Notes: generated from the letters alone by a model not told the origin. Shown: positions 42,651 to 52,289, counted from the stretch's first letter. The stretch is 64,000 nt of DNA from Variovorax sp. Sphag1AA (GCF_014192575.1 NZ_JACHYC010000001.1:744001-808000); one strand, 5' to 3'. Program-made: numbers and translations.

Positions 42651-42987
42651 ACCTAATAATTCGACCCAATTCAGTAGAAGTGGAAGGGGTCCCGTCACGC
42701 AAGGCGCGAAAGCACCGGACAGGAAGCAGCATGGGTGAATCGGCTGCCGCGTGTCCGAGCCGTTACCGAGGCAGGACACGTCCTGATCTCTGACAACTTC
42801 TAGTCAAACGATCCCGCCGAGCCGGTCCGCCACGCGCGCCTGCCGATTGCCGAAGAGTCTTAGATGGGAGGGTGGCGGGCTTGGTCGCTCATGGCAGGGA
42901 CACTCCTTCGGCTCGGGCCGTTGCCGCTCAGGGCGCGCCGATGTTCAAGTTGACGTGTCTCTTGCCGGCGGCGCTTTGACCTCAATT
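42651..42987. other. Gene-less gap
   Basis: About 340 bp between the recombinase promoter region and the end of the YceH-like gene. No supported frame, terminator or repeat was seen. Confidence 0.4.
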
Positions 42988-43686
42988 TCAATCCCGATTC
43001 ACATCGACGCCGATCTCGCTGATACCGAGCTCCGTGCAGATCCGTGCGACGAGCGTCTTCATGCTTGCTAGTTCGCCCTCCAGCTGAGCCAATTTGGCCT
43101 TCAAGTCCGACAACTCGCCCAAGGAATCTGCATCACTGTCACCATGACTGCCAGACGAAATAGGCGCAGCAAGTAGATCCTTCGCTGGAGGACCGCTGAG
43201 CAAGTGAGCCCATCGATTTTCCCGTGCTCCGGGCAATCGCGGCAGTTTCACTACCAGGCCGCCTGAGGGCCTTTCGGCGAGTTCTTCAAGGAAGGCCTCG
43301 ACGGAGGAAATGTCCGCAAAATTGTGCATGCGATCCGAGGCGATGCGGAGTTCACCCGCGGTTTGTGGCCCCCTGAGCATCAGCACCGTAAGCAAGGCGA
43401 TTGACTGAGATGGGATCTTCAGGACGCCGTCGATGTTGTGGGAATAGCGGAATGCGCGGCCGCCACTCGACTCGGTGACGAGGCTCAAGCCTTTGAGGCT
43501 ATCGAGCGCCTCCTGAGCATCCGCTTCTGAGATCTCCAGGATCGGATTGCGGCTTGTTTTTTGGTTGCAGCCCGCGACTAGAGAATTGAGGGTGAGGGGA
43601 TAGCTGTCTGGCACCGTTCGATGCTTTTCGGACAAGACCGCAAGAACGCGTGTTTCGAGGAGGGAGAGAGAACGGATAGTGGACAT
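42988..43686 (-). CDS. YceH (DUF480) family protein
   Basis: Protein of 232 aa with two winged-helix domains of the YceH/DUF480 family. The first is at about residues 1-85 (LLETRVLAVLSEKHRTVPDSYPLTLNSLVAGCNQKTSRNP, the signature stretch). The second is at 90-170 (LLTVLMLRGPQTAGELRIASDRMHNFADISSVEAFLEEL). A C-terminal coiled coil spans about 190-220. Its role is unknown; the winged helices suggest nucleic-acid binding. The ATG at 43686 is chosen because the signature begins there. The gene is alone, next to a gene-less repeat region. Confidence 0.88.
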   Translation of the reverse strand: MSTIRSLSLLETRVLAVLSEKHRTVPDSYPLTLNSLVAGCNQKTSRNPILEISEADAQEALDSLKGLSLVTESSGGRAFRYSHNIDGVLKIPSQSIALLTVLMLRGPQTAGELRIASDRMHNFADISSVEAFLEELAERPSGGLVVKLPRLPGARENRWAHLLSGPPAKDLLAAPISSGSHGDSDADSLGELSDLKAKLAQLEGELASMKTLVARICTELGISEIGVDVNRD

Positions 43687-44284
43687 AGTGACGTGAGACG
43701 AAATGCCCCGAGCGATCGCCCGGCCTCCGAGTTCGAGGGAGTCGCGCGGGCATGTTGGCGACGTGGAGATCTCTGATCTCAGGAACCGCTCCCATGGTGC
43801 ACCAAAAAAGGGCCCGCTCAACTTGCGATTCGCCTACCGGACAGCGGATTCGCATCTTCATTCCCGGCCCTGCGGCGACGCCAGGGCGACCGAACGTAGA
43901 TTTGCATCGTCGTTCAACTTGCGAATCATCAGACGGGCGAAGATTTGGAAGTTGTCCGTTTGGACTACCTCAAGCCAACTTGCTTATCTTCTGCGCAACC
44001 CGCACCTAAACTTGCGACCTTTAGGTGGCTTGCCCGGTCACTCGGTCCGGATAGCGTTCAAGGGTGTGCCGCAAAACCTGCGAATCTTCTACTTTGTAGG
44101 CGAGTTGCAAGTTCAGTCGCGAAAATCGAAAAAGGTTGGGAGGTTGTTGTCTGCTGACTCCAGAACCGATGAAAGTAGTGCAAAGAAGAAGGCCGCATGC
44201 CCAGTCAATCTCCGCACATTTGATTTTACATAATATACATTGTATTGATTCGAGCCAGACACGGGCTCAGGTGGAAAGACCCGT
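43687..44284. other. Gene-less, more AT-rich stretch with repeats
   Basis: About 600 bp with no supported gene and a composition more AT-rich than its neighbours towards the right end. It carries the AACTTGCGA repeats described separately and an 8-bp hairpin. A 176-codon plus-strand frame crosses it but has no ribosome site and no domain. Confidence 0.5.
43817..44221 (+). repeat. Dispersed AACTTGCGA-type direct repeats
   Basis: Copies of AACTTGCGA or close variants start at 43820, 43916, 43977 (AACTTGCTT), 44009 and 44075 (AACCTGCGA). A further related word lies near 44206. Several are followed by ATCTTC-like or ATCATC-like sequence. Spacing is 96, 61, 32 and 66 bp, roughly multiples of 32. 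The copy at 44009 sits in the loop of a perfect hairpin with arms CACCTAAA/TTTAGGTG (44003-44027). Confidence 0.5.
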
Positions 44285-44947
44285 TCACCACTTGCCGTCC
44301 GCAGGCCTCTTGGGCCGCATCGCCTCGCTGATCATCTGGAGCGCGTCCGTTCGATTGGCCTTCTGCGCGAAATCAGCCGCGGTCATTCCGAGTTGGTTCT
44401 TCATCAGCGGGTCCGCGCCTTCGTCGAGCAGCAGCTTCACCGCAGCCGCCGAGCCGTACATCGCCGCCATCATCAGCGGCGTGGTGCCGTTGGGCGATTG
44501 CGCGTCGATGAACGCATCCTTGTCGAGAAGCTGCTTCATGATCGCCACATGCCCATTGGTTGCCGCGTAATGCAGCGGCGTCCAGCCGGGCTTGTTGATA
44601 TCGGCGTCTCGGTCGATCAGCTTGGTCACGATGTCCTGCTGACCCTTGATCGCGGCCAGCATCAGCGGGCTTTCGTCCTTCGAGTTGCGCGCCTCGACGT
44701 CGGTCTTGGGCCAATCGATCAGGACCTGGATCACCTTGGGTGAAGGCTCGCGCAGCGCAATCAGCAGGCCGGTCTGGCCTTGCGCATCCCGCGTATTCGG
44801 GTCGAATCCGCGGTTCAGGAGACTCTTCACACCGCTGGCGTTGTCCGCACGGACGGCGCGGAAGAAATCATCGAACGAATCCGCGTGTGCAGAGAAAGTT
44901 ACTGCAAAAACAAAGAGATATAAGAGGTTCTTGAAGTGATTTTTCAT
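44285..44947 (-). CDS. Periplasmic ankyrin-repeat protein
   Basis: Protein of 220 aa with a signal peptide (cleavage near SAHAD) and about five ankyrin repeats at residues 28-205 (for example WTPLHYAATNGHVAIMKQLLDKDAFIDAQ and GTTPLMMAAMYGSAAAVKLLLDEGADPL). Ankyrin repeats bind proteins; bacterial periplasmic members are often linked to oxidative-stress or envelope functions, but no partner is visible. The ATG overlaps the stop of tatD (ATGA), so translation is coupled, and it ends the mltG-tmk-holB-pilZ-tatD series. Confidence 0.9.
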   Translation of the reverse strand: MKNHFKNLLYLFVFAVTFSAHADSFDDFFRAVRADNASGVKSLLNRGFDPNTRDAQGQTGLLIALREPSPKVIQVLIDWPKTDVEARNSKDESPLMLAAIKGQQDIVTKLIDRDADINKPGWTPLHYAATNGHVAIMKQLLDKDAFIDAQSPNGTTPLMMAAMYGSAAAVKLLLDEGADPLMKNQLGMTAADFAQKANRTDALQMISEAMRPKRPADGKW

Positions 44948-45750
44948 GATTTGGCCGCCGTGAATAGGCGGTCGAAGTTGTCGCTGGTGGCCTTGCCGAT
45001 CACTTCGACGGGTAGGTTCCGAAGTTGCGCGATCTGCTGCGCCACGAAAGGAACGTACGACGGGTTGTTCGTCTTCCCGCGATACGGCACCGGGGCGAGA
45101 TAGGGGCTGTCGGTCTCAATCAGCATCCGGTCCAGGGGCACGAACGACGCCACATCCCGCAGGTCCTGCGCCTTCTTGAAGGTCAGGATGCCCGAGAACG
45201 AAATGTAGAAGCCGAGGTCGAGCGCTGCCCGGGCCACTTCGGCGGTCTCGGTGAAGCAATGGAAGACGCCGCCTGCCGCCTTCGGCCCGCCGTCCTCGCC
45301 CTCTTCCTTCAGGATGGCCAACGTGTCGGCCGAAGCTTCCCGCGTGTGGATCACCAGAGGCTTGCGCGTCTGCTGTGCCGCTCGAATGTGCACGCGGAAG
45401 CGGTCGCGCTGCCATTCGAGGTCCGCGACGCTGCGTCCGCCCTTTCGCTCTTCCATCTGGTAGTAGTCGAGACCGGTTTCGCCGATGGCGATGACTTTCG
45501 GGAGGGCCGCTCGCCGTACGAGGTCCTCCAGTGTGGGCTCCAGAACGTCTTCGCTGTCCGGATGGACGCCTACGGAGGCCCAGAAGTTGTCAAAACCAGC
45601 CGCGAGCGACTGGACATCGTCGAATTCTTCGAGGGTCGTGCAAATACAGAGCGCCCGGTCGACCTGCGCGGCAGCCATGGCGGCGCGAACTTGCGGCATC
45701 TGGTCCGCGAACTCGGGAAAGGTCAGGTGGCAGTGGGAGTCGGTAAACAT
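44944..45750 (-). CDS. tatD: TatD family metal-dependent hydrolase
   Basis: TIM-barrel metallo-hydrolase of 268 aa of the TatD/YcfH family. Metal ligands and signatures are visible: DSHCHL at residues 4-9, GETGLDYY near 95, PLVIHTREA near 140, GVFHCFTE near 170 and LIETDSPYLAP near 217. TatD proteins act as 3'-5' deoxyribonucleases on metal ions. The ATG at 45750 begins directly at the first strand. The YcfH-like type typically lies beside holB and pilZ, as here. It is 70 bp after pilZ and overlaps the ankyrin gene. Confidence 0.93.
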   Translation of the reverse strand: MFTDSHCHLTFPEFADQMPQVRAAMAAAQVDRALCICTTLEEFDDVQSLAAGFDNFWASVGVHPDSEDVLEPTLEDLVRRAALPKVIAIGETGLDYYQMEERKGGRSVADLEWQRDRFRVHIRAAQQTRKPLVIHTREASADTLAILKEEGEDGGPKAAGGVFHCFTETAEVARAALDLGFYISFSGILTFKKAQDLRDVASFVPLDRMLIETDSPYLAPVPYRGKTNNPSYVPFVAQQIAQLRNLPVEVIGKATSDNFDRLFTAAKS

Positions 45751-45820
45751 CGCGGAATGGAATGAGCGCGACGCTGTTGCGCCGCTTGCGGTCCGCGCCC
45801 CGAAAGGACGGGGATTCGGA

Positions 45821-46195
45821 TCAGATGGTCTGGGTGGGCCGGTCGGAAGCCATCGTGCCGCCAAGCGCCTCCTCGATGCGCGCCTTGAGCTGGCGCGACT
45901 TGTCGTCGGACGGAAAGCGGATGCCGACGCCCGGCGCCCTGTTACCGGCCGCGCGAGACGGCGTGATCCAGGCGACCTTGCCTGCGATCGGATAGCGCTG
46001 CGGATCGTCCGGCAACGTCAGGAGCACGTAGACATCGTCGCCGAGGCGGTACTCGCGGGAAGTCGGAATGAAGATCCCGCCTTCAGCGAACAACGGGATG
46101 TAGGCTGCATAGAGCGCCCCTTTTTCCTTGATGGCCAACTGGATGACGCTGGGCCGGACGGGCGCTGAGGGGGTGGAGGCTGCAGGTGTGTTCAT
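45821..46195 (-). CDS. pilZ: PilZ domain protein
   Basis: Protein of 124 aa consisting of one PilZ domain at about residues 18-115. The order AAYIPLFAEGGIFIPTSREYRLGDDVYVLLTLPDD then PIAGKVAWITP and GVGIRFP is that of the type-IV-pilus PilZ protein. In this type the N-terminal RxxxR of c-di-GMP-binding PilZ domains is absent, so it probably works as a pilus-assembly adaptor rather than a nucleotide sensor. The start codon overlaps the stop of holB (ATGA). Confidence 0.9.
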   Translation of the reverse strand: MNTPAASTPSAPVRPSVIQLAIKEKGALYAAYIPLFAEGGIFIPTSREYRLGDDVYVLLTLPDDPQRYPIAGKVAWITPSRAAGNRAPGVGIRFPSDDKSRQLKARIEEALGGTMASDRPTQTI

Positions 46196-47211
46196 GGGCG
46201 GCGGCGTGCGGAGTTTAGGGTGGTTCGCGCTTCGCTCACAAGCGCTTCGAGCATGAGGCCCGCATTGAACGGATGTTCTGCGGTTTTTGCCGCGTTGGCG
46301 AGCGATCGGGACCATCGCGCCAACGCGCCCCTGGGTGGCACCGGCGGCAGATCCCCGATTTCGAAGAAGCGCGGCGCGGCGCCACTGTCGGCAGCCATCA
46401 GATCGTGGCAGAGCTTCTGGAGGGCGTCGATGGCCTGTGCAGGCGCGTGATCGGCCAATGCACTGACGTCGCCTCGCACCATGGCCTTGGGGAGCAAGCC
46501 CCAGGCCTTGGGCGATTGGCCCTGGGCTACGAGGCGCAGCGCGTCGCTCGGACGGCCGCCCGCAGCGCGCAGCAGGGCGGCTGCATCGGCGGCTGGAACG
46601 CCCTGCCCGACCAGCCACTCGCGCGCTTCATCGGGTTCCGGCCAAGGCAGCGTGAAACCGAGGCAGCGGCTGCGAATCGTTGGTAGAAGCTGCCACGCAG
46701 CCTCGCTCGCGAGCACGAAACGGACGTCGCCGACCGGCTCTTCCAGCGTCTTGAGCAGTGCGTTGGCGGTGATCGTGTTCATCCGCTCGGCCGGATAGAC
46801 CATCACCACCTTGCCGAAACCTCGCGCGCTGGTGCGCTGGGCAAATCCGACGGCGTCGCGCATGGCCTCGACGCGAATTTCGCGGCTCGGCTTGCGCTTC
46901 TTATCGTCGATATCCGCCTGCGACTTTTCGTCGAGCGGCCAGCCGAGCGCCTGCATCGCAACCTCAGGCATCAGCACACAAAGGTCCGCATGCGTGCGGA
47001 CCTGGATGGCATGGCAGCTAGGGCAGTGCCCGCAGGCGCCCTCCTTCTTGGCCTCCGCGGGCTGCTCGCACAGCCAGGCGGCAGCCAGCGCAAGCCCCAG
47101 TTCGTACTGGCCCAAACCCGAAGGTCCCTGCAGCAGCCATGCATGGCCGCGCTGCCGAAGCAGTTCGGCCAGCGGTTTGCGAAGCCACGGCGACAGCGTG
47201 TCCGCGTTCAA
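46192..47211 (-). CDS. holB: DNA polymerase III delta' subunit
   Basis: Clamp-loader subunit of 339 aa. The N-terminal AAA+ fold has a degenerate P-loop ([11 protein letters not shown], no lysine) typical of delta'. The zinc module is CEQP...[13 protein letters not shown] at about residues 48-68. [23 protein letters not shown] and the sensor-region SRC (TIRSRCLGF) follow, with a helical C-terminus. It loads the sliding clamp with delta and tau. It starts at a TTG that overlaps the tmk stop (TTGA). A longer frame on the 5' side runs antiparallel to nothing useful, so I use the TTG where homology begins. Confidence 0.93.
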   Translation of the reverse strand: MNADTLSPWLRKPLAELLRQRGHAWLLQGPSGLGQYELGLALAAAWLCEQPAEAKKEGACGHCPSCHAIQVRTHADLCVLMPEVAMQALGWPLDEKSQADIDDKKRKPSREIRVEAMRDAVGFAQRTSARGFGKVVMVYPAERMNTITANALLKTLEEPVGDVRFVLASEAAWQLLPTIRSRCLGFTLPWPEPDEAREWLVGQGVPAADAAALLRAAGGRPSDALRLVAQGQSPKAWGLLPKAMVRGDVSALADHAPAQAIDALQKLCHDLMAADSGAAPRFFEIGDLPPVPPRGALARWSRSLANAAKTAEHPFNAGLMLEALVSEARTTLNSARRRP

Positions 47212-47867
47212 GGCGCGCCCCCGCTTTGCGACGCCACAAGGCCGCGCTCGGCCAGTGCCGCTTCGATCTGCTGCCACACCGCCTCGCGCGACTGGCTGGC
47301 GTCGATGCGCACGAAGCGCGGAGCGTCTTTCGCGCGTGCAGCGTAGCCCGCGGCGACACGTTTGAAGAACTCGACCGGTTGCGATTCGAACTTGTCCGGC
47401 ACGCGCGCGCCCGCGAGGCGTTCGGCCGCAATCTCCGGCGCGAGATCGAACCAGATCGTGATTTCGGGCTGGAGGAGCCCCTTGGTCGCGTGCTCCGTAT
47501 CGGACTGCACCCACTTTTCGAGCGTCGACAGCACGGCCGGGTCGAATCCGCGCCCTGCTCCCTGATAGGCAAAGGTCGCATCGGTAAAACGGTCGCACAG
47601 CACGACGTCGCCGCGCGCCAGTGCAGGCTCGATGACCCGCACCACATGATCGCGACGCGCCGCAAAGACCAGCAGCGACTCGGTCAGCGCATCCATCGGC
47701 TGCTCGAGGATCATCCCGCGCAACGTTTCGGCCAGCGGTGTACCGCCGGGTTCGCGCGTGCGAGTGACCTGACGGCCCTGCGCCTTGAACAACGCTTCGA
47801 GCGCGTCGATGTGGCTCGATTTGCCGGCCCCGTCGATGCCTTCGAGCGTGAGAAAAAGCCCCTTCAT
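47208..47867 (-). CDS. tmk: Thymidylate kinase
   Basis: dTMP kinase of 219 aa that makes dTDP for DNA synthesis. The P-loop [11 protein letters not shown] is at residues 8-18, the substrate motif [16 protein letters not shown] near 93 contains the DRF-type signature, and the LID region with basic residues follows at about 140-160. Length is normal for bacterial Tmk. It sits between mltG and holB with 4-bp overlaps on both sides, the usual proteobacterial order. Confidence 0.95.
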   Translation of the reverse strand: MKGLFLTLEGIDGAGKSSHIDALEALFKAQGRQVTRTREPGGTPLAETLRGMILEQPMDALTESLLVFAARRDHVVRVIEPALARGDVVLCDRFTDATFAYQGAGRGFDPAVLSTLEKWVQSDTEHATKGLLQPEITIWFDLAPEIAAERLAGARVPDKFESQPVEFFKRVAAGYAARAKDAPRFVRIDASQSREAVWQQIEAALAERGLVASQSGGAP

Positions 47868-48886
47868 TGACCGCTCCGCTGGTTCGGATCGGTGGTGCCG
47901 CGCTGATAGCGGTTCACCGCCCGGTTGTGCTCGTCGAGCGAGCTGCTGAATTGACTCGTGCCGTCGCCGCGCGAAACGAAATAGAGCGACTTGCTCTGCG
48001 CCGGCTGCACGGCGGCCAGCAGTGCGGCCTTGCCGGGCATCGCGATCGGTGTGGGCGGCAGGCCGTTGCGCGTGTAGGTATTCCAGGGCGTGTCGGCCTG
48101 CAGGTCTCTCTTGCGCAGGTTCCCATCAAAGCGCTGGCCCATGCCGTAGATGACCGTCGGGTCGGTCTGCAATGGCATGCCGATGCGCAGGCGGTTGTGG
48201 AAGACGGCGGAAATCTCCGCGCGGTCCTGGGCCTTTCCCGTCTCCTTTTCGACGATGCTGGCAAGAATCAGCGCGTCGTCGGGTGTCTTGAGCGGGATAT
48301 CGGACGCCCGGGCCGCCCATGCGGCATCGAGCTTCTTGTCCATTGCCCGCATGGCGCGCTGCAGCAGCGCGAAATCGGTCGAGCCCTTGGAATAGGTGTA
48401 CGTGTCCGGGAAGAAGCGCCCTTCGGGATGTTGCCCCGGCCGGCCGAGCTTGGCCATCAGGTCCTCATCGGTGAGGCCGACGGTGTCCGGCTTGAGCTGA
48501 TCTGCCTTGGCAAGCGCGGCGCGCACCTGGCGGATGTTCCATCCCTCGACGAGAACGATGCTCCGCGTCGCCTCTTCGCCGCGCACCAGCACGCTCAGCA
48601 GCGTGCGTGGTGTGATGCCGCGATCCAGTTCGTAGCTCCCGGCGCGCATCTGCCGGTCCTGGCCCGAGAAGCGGAACCACCAATAGAGCAGTTGCGGCGG
48701 CACTTCGACGCCGGTGTCTGCGACGGCCTGGGCAATGCCCCGCGGCGTGGTGCCGGGTTCGATCGACAGGTCGACGCTGGGCGCCGGAAGGCGCAAGGGC
48801 TGGTTGACCCACCAGAGACCCGCAGCGCCGATGCCGAGAGCGCCCAGGGCGGCCAACAGAAAGATCGTGAGGAAGAAGCGGCGCAC
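47864..48886 (-). CDS. mltG: Endolytic transglycosylase MltG
   Basis: Inner-membrane lytic transglycosylase of 340 aa. One N-terminal membrane anchor (about 4-26) is followed by a LysM-like subdomain and the YceG domain with the catalytic Glu in [12 protein letters not shown] near residue 220; DPTVIYGMG follows. It cuts nascent glycan strands and ends their extension. The GTG at 48886 is used because the anchor begins right after; a longer frame extends upstream without support. It is divergent from ygfZ and overlaps tmk by 4 bp. Confidence 0.93.
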   Translation of the reverse strand: MRRFFLTIFLLAALGALGIGAAGLWWVNQPLRLPAPSVDLSIEPGTTPRGIAQAVADTGVEVPPQLLYWWFRFSGQDRQMRAGSYELDRGITPRTLLSVLVRGEEATRSIVLVEGWNIRQVRAALAKADQLKPDTVGLTDEDLMAKLGRPGQHPEGRFFPDTYTYSKGSTDFALLQRAMRAMDKKLDAAWAARASDIPLKTPDDALILASIVEKETGKAQDRAEISAVFHNRLRIGMPLQTDPTVIYGMGQRFDGNLRKRDLQADTPWNTYTRNGLPPTPIAMPGKAALLAAVQPAQSKSLYFVSRGDGTSQFSSSLDEHNRAVNRYQRGTTDPNQRSGQ

Positions 48887-48971
48887 GGAATCCGGCGAAG
48901 GGAGCAAAGAGTGTGAAGCGGCTGAAGCCCTGCCGATCGAACGGATCGGGAGCGGCCATGATAATTCAGCG

Positions 48972-49895
48972 ATGACCTCAGTCGTTCTGAATGGCGTGAC
49001 CGCCCTCTCCCACCTTGGTGCCATCCGGGCCGAAGGCCCTGACGCCGCCAGTTTCCTGCACGGCCAGCTCACCCAGGATTTCGCGTTGCTCGATGCCGCC
49101 GAGGCCCGGCTCGCGGCCCTGTGCACAGCGAAGGGGCGGGCGATCGCGAGCTTCATCGGCATCCGGCCCCAGCCGGACCGCATCCTGCTCATCTGCAGCC
49201 GGGACATCCTGCCTGCGACGCTCAAGCGGCTGTCGATGTATGTGCTGCGCGCAAAGGCAAAGCTCAGCGATGCGAGCGACGAATTCGCGCTCTACGGCCT
49301 TGCCGGCACCGCGCTGGCGGCCAACGATGTCGATCCGGCCTCGCTGCCCGGTCGCTCCATCGCGGTGGGTGAAGCACATGCCGTGACGCTCTACCCTTCC
49401 GACGGTGTTCCGCGCGCGCTCTGGATTGCGCCTGCCGGCAATACCGCACCGAAGGGCTCAGCCCTTGATCCGGCGCTTTGGCAGTGGAGCGAGGTACGCA
49501 GTGGCATCGTGACCCTGACTTCGCCGGTGATCGAAGCCTTCGTGCCGCAGATGATCAACTACGAATCGGTCGGCGGCGTGAACTTCAAGAAGGGCTGCTA
49601 CCCGGGCCAGGAAGTGGTGGCGCGAAGCCAGTTCCGCGGCACGCTGAAGCGCCGCACCTATCTGGTTCAGGCAAGCGATGAGATCGCCGCCGGACAGGAG
49701 GTGTTCGCCGCCGGCGACCCCGAGCAGCCGGTCGGTCTGGTCGCCCAGGCTGCTCCGGCGCCTGGCGGCGGATGGGCCGGGCTCATTTCGATCCAGATCG
49801 CTGCGATCGAAGCGGGCGGCCTGCATGCCCGCGCGGCCGACGGACCGGCGCTCACCATCGAGCCCCTGCCCTATCCCCTGCTCGAAGACATCTGA
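48972..49895 (+). CDS. ygfZ: Folate-binding protein YgfZ
   Basis: Protein of 307 aa of the YgfZ/GcvT-like family. It has the diagnostic KGCYPGQEVVAR motif (KGCYTGQE in Escherichia coli) near residue 208, with the conserved Cys, and an N-terminal aminomethyltransferase-like fold (GPDAASFLHGQLTQDF). It uses tetrahydrofolate to support repair and maturation of certain iron-sulfur proteins. The ATG at 48972 follows directly on the divergent promoter shared with mltG. A perfect hairpin lies 11 bp after the stop. Confidence 0.93.
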   Translation: MTSVVLNGVTALSHLGAIRAEGPDAASFLHGQLTQDFALLDAAEARLAALCTAKGRAIASFIGIRPQPDRILLICSRDILPATLKRLSMYVLRAKAKLSDASDEFALYGLAGTALAANDVDPASLPGRSIAVGEAHAVTLYPSDGVPRALWIAPAGNTAPKGSALDPALWQWSEVRSGIVTLTSPVIEAFVPQMINYESVGGVNFKKGCYPGQEVVARSQFRGTLKRRTYLVQASDEIAAGQEVFAAGDPEQPVGLVAQAAPAPGGGWAGLISIQIAAIEAGGLHARAADGPALTIEPLPYPLLEDI

Positions 49896-49900
49896 ACAAC

Positions 49901-50116
49901 TCAGCAGCAGCGGCCTTTGCCGCTGCCGTAGCGCGCCTCCAGCCTTTCCCTGAAAAACGCCTCATAGGTCATCGGCACGCGATCAGGATGCGTGCGCTCC
50001 ATGTGGCTCAGGTAGGCGTCGTAGTCGGGCATGCCGACCATCAGGCGCAGCGACTGCACCACCGAGCGCGCGAGGTAGCGCCCGGATTCGGAGAGGCTGG
50101 CGCCCGCGGTTCTCAT
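49901..50116 (-). CDS. YbdD/YjiX family small protein
   Basis: Protein of 71 aa (DUF466). Typical features are LARSVVQSLRLMVGMPDYDAYLSHMERTHPD and MTYEAFFRERLEARYG, ending in a Cys-rich KGRCC tail. YbdD-type proteins accompany CstA/BtsT-like transporters and are required for pyruvate or peptide uptake in some species. The ATG overlaps the stop of cstA (ATGA), so the pair is translationally coupled. Confidence 0.9.
   Translation of the reverse strand: MRTAGASLSESGRYLARSVVQSLRLMVGMPDYDAYLSHMERTHPDRVPMTYEAFFRERLEARYGSGKGRCC
49907..49926. terminator. Bidirectional hairpin between convergent genes
   Basis: Perfect 8-bp stem GCAGCGGC/GCCGCTGC with loop CTTT, 11 bp past the ygfZ stop and inside the last codons of the YbdD-like gene. 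No T-run follows, so its strength is unknown. Confidence 0.4.
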
Positions 50117-52182
50117 GATGCTGCGGCCGACACCGGCATCGGCTCGAAGGGCGTCTCGCGTGCCGTCGGCTGGTGGGCCGAACGTGCGGCCATGCAGCTC
50201 TTCACGCTGTACACGAGCACGCTGAGCACCACGAAGATGAAAAGCCCGCACAGCGCCGCGTCGAGGCGGTCGTTGAAGACGATGCGCGACATGGCTTCCG
50301 GCGTCTTGGCCGGCGCAATCAGCACGCCCTGCGCCAGACCTTCTGCGTACTTGGCCGCGTGCGACAGGAAGCCCACCTTCGGGTCTGCCGAGAAGATCTT
50401 CTGCCAGCCGGCAGTCAGCGTGCAGACCAGCAGCCATGCGGCGGGCGCAATCGCGACCCACGCGTAACGCTCGCGCTTCATGCGGTACAGCACGACCACG
50501 CCCAGCATCAGCGCCACGGCAGCGAGCATCTGGTTGGAGATGCCGAACAGCGGCCACAAGGTGTTGATGCCGCCAAGCGGATCGACCACGCCCTGGTAGA
50601 GGAAGTAGCCCCAGGCCGCAACGCAGAGGAAGGTTGCCGTCAGGTTGGCCGCGATCAGGTCGGTACGCTTCAGCGCGGGGACGAAGCTGCCCAGAAGGTC
50701 CTGCAGCATGAAGCGGCCGGCGCGGGTACCTGCGTCCACCGCCGTCAGGATGAAGAGCGCCTCGAAGAGGATCGCGAAGTGATACCAGAAGGCCATCATG
50801 GCCTGCCCGCCGACCACCTGGTGAAGGATGTGAGCCATGCCCACTGCCAGCGTCGGCGCACCGCCGGCACGGCCGAGGATGGTCGTCTCGCCGACGTTCT
50901 TGGCGGTTTCCAGAAGCATGTCGGGCGTGAGCGCAAAGCCCCAGCCGGAGATGGCTTGTGCAACCGCCTCGGGCGTGGTGCCGACGAGCGCGGCCGGGCT
51001 GTTCATCGCGAAGTAAACACCGGGCTCGATGCACGCAGCGGCGACCAGCGCCATCACTGCGACGAAGGATTCGGCCAGCATGCCGCCGTAGCCGATGAAG
51101 CGAGCGTGACGTTCGTTGTCCAGCATCTTCGGGGTGGTGCCCGACGAGATCAGCGCGTGGAAGCCGGACACCGCGCCGCAGGCGATGGTGATGAAGAGGA
51201 ACGGGAACAGGTTGCCCGACCACACCGGGCCGTTGCCCTGCGCGAACTGCGTCATCGCGGGCATCTGCAGAGTCGGCGCAACAAAGACGATGCCAATCGC
51301 CAGCGCGATGATCGTGCCGATCTTCAGGAAGGTCGAAAGGTAGTCACGCGGTGCGAGCAGCAGCCACACCGGCAGGCTCGCGGCGATGAAGCCGTAGGCA
51401 ATCAGCATCCAGGTGAGCGCCTTGCCGTCGAAGGTGAACATCGCTGCCCACTCTGGGTTCTGGCTGACCACCTGGCCGCCAAAGATCGCGAGCATCAGGA
51501 GCGCGAAGCCGATGATGGAAATCTCGCCGATGCGCCCCGGGCGGATGAAGCGCAGGTAGACGCCCATGAAGATCGCGACCGGAATCGTCGCTGCCACCGT
51601 GAAGGTGCCCCACGGCGATTCAGCGAGGGCCTTCACGACGATCAGCGCCAGCACCGCGAGGATGATGATCATGATCATGAAGGTGCCGAACAGCGCGATC
51701 ATGCCGGGCACCGTACCCATCTCCTGCTTGATCAGGTCGCCGAGCGAACGGCCATCACGCCGCGTCGAGATGAAGAGCACGATGAAGTCCTGCACCGCAC
51801 CGGCGAACACCACGCCGGCCAGGATCCAGAGCAGCCCGGGCAGATAGCCCATCTGTGCCGCAAGCACCGGCCCCACCAGCGGGCCAGCACCTGCAATCGC
51901 CGCGAAGTGGTGGCCGAACAGCACGTTCTTGTCGGTCGGCACGTAGTCCAGCCCGTCGTTGTGACGGTGGGCCGGCGTCATGCGACTGCTGTCGAGACCG
52001 AGCACCGTGTCCGCGATGAAGAGGCTGTAGTAGCGGTACGCGATGAGGTACGTGCAGATGGCCGCGACGACGATCCATAGCGCATTGATGGATTCGCCTC
52101 GCGACAGCGCCACTGTCCCTAGAGCGAAAGCGCCGATCACGGCAACGACAAGCCACACCAGGTGGCGGCGAAGGGTATGCAT
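50113..52182 (-). CDS. cstA: CstA family carbon starvation transporter
   Basis: Integral membrane protein of 689 aa with about 16-18 spans, of the CstA/BtsT family that imports pyruvate or peptides when carbon is scarce. Family motifs include DYVPTDKNVLFGHHFAAIAGAGPLVGPVLAAQMGYLPG near residue 78, and SGTTPKMLDNERHARFIGYGGMLAESFVA near 355. The ATG at 52182 is chosen because AGGAGA lies 7-10 bp upstream; a longer frame runs to 52275 and is not needed. The narL-type two-component genes just upstream on the same strand probably control it. Two direct CGCGAGT copies lie in the leader. Confidence 0.95.
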   Translation of the reverse strand: MHTLRRHLVWLVVAVIGAFALGTVALSRGESINALWIVVAAICTYLIAYRYYSLFIADTVLGLDSSRMTPAHRHNDGLDYVPTDKNVLFGHHFAAIAGAGPLVGPVLAAQMGYLPGLLWILAGVVFAGAVQDFIVLFISTRRDGRSLGDLIKQEMGTVPGMIALFGTFMIMIIILAVLALIVVKALAESPWGTFTVAATIPVAIFMGVYLRFIRPGRIGEISIIGFALLMLAIFGGQVVSQNPEWAAMFTFDGKALTWMLIAYGFIAASLPVWLLLAPRDYLSTFLKIGTIIALAIGIVFVAPTLQMPAMTQFAQGNGPVWSGNLFPFLFITIACGAVSGFHALISSGTTPKMLDNERHARFIGYGGMLAESFVAVMALVAAACIEPGVYFAMNSPAALVGTTPEAVAQAISGWGFALTPDMLLETAKNVGETTILGRAGGAPTLAVGMAHILHQVVGGQAMMAFWYHFAILFEALFILTAVDAGTRAGRFMLQDLLGSFVPALKRTDLIAANLTATFLCVAAWGYFLYQGVVDPLGGINTLWPLFGISNQMLAAVALMLGVVVLYRMKRERYAWVAIAPAAWLLVCTLTAGWQKIFSADPKVGFLSHAAKYAEGLAQGVLIAPAKTPEAMSRIVFNDRLDAALCGLFIFVVLSVLVYSVKSCMAARSAHQPTARETPFEPMPVSAAAS

Positions 52183-52207
52183 ACGGATGTCTCCTGAAGC
52201 TGTTCCC

Positions 52208-52223
52208 CGCGAGTGTCGCGAGT
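52208..52223. promoter_or_regulatory. Direct CGCGAGT repeat upstream of cstA
   Basis: Two copies of CGCGAGT separated by GT (52208-52214 and 52217-52223), about 26-41 bp upstream of the cstA start codon. It is a candidate operator for the adjacent LuxR-type regulator; inference only. Confidence 0.4.
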
Positions 52224-52289
52224 CACTACTTTGGGCGCATCGGTTGCACTGCGCAAGTCTCCCGCGCATGACCACTTAAGGGATAACCC

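Noticed and set aside
43817..44221. CRISPR array or integron attC cassette array
   Set aside because: Repeats are only about 9-16 bp, imperfect and irregularly spaced, and no cas or integron integrase gene is present.
43703..44233. Plus-strand frame of 176 codons crossing the AACTTGCGA repeats
   Set aside because: No ribosome site and no domain. The recurring Asn-Leu-Arg comes from the DNA repeat, and one copy is out of frame.
50173..52080. Plus-strand frame of 635 codons
   Set aside because: It is antisense to cstA, Arg/His/Glu-rich, without start signals or domains, and typical of shadows in GC-rich genes.
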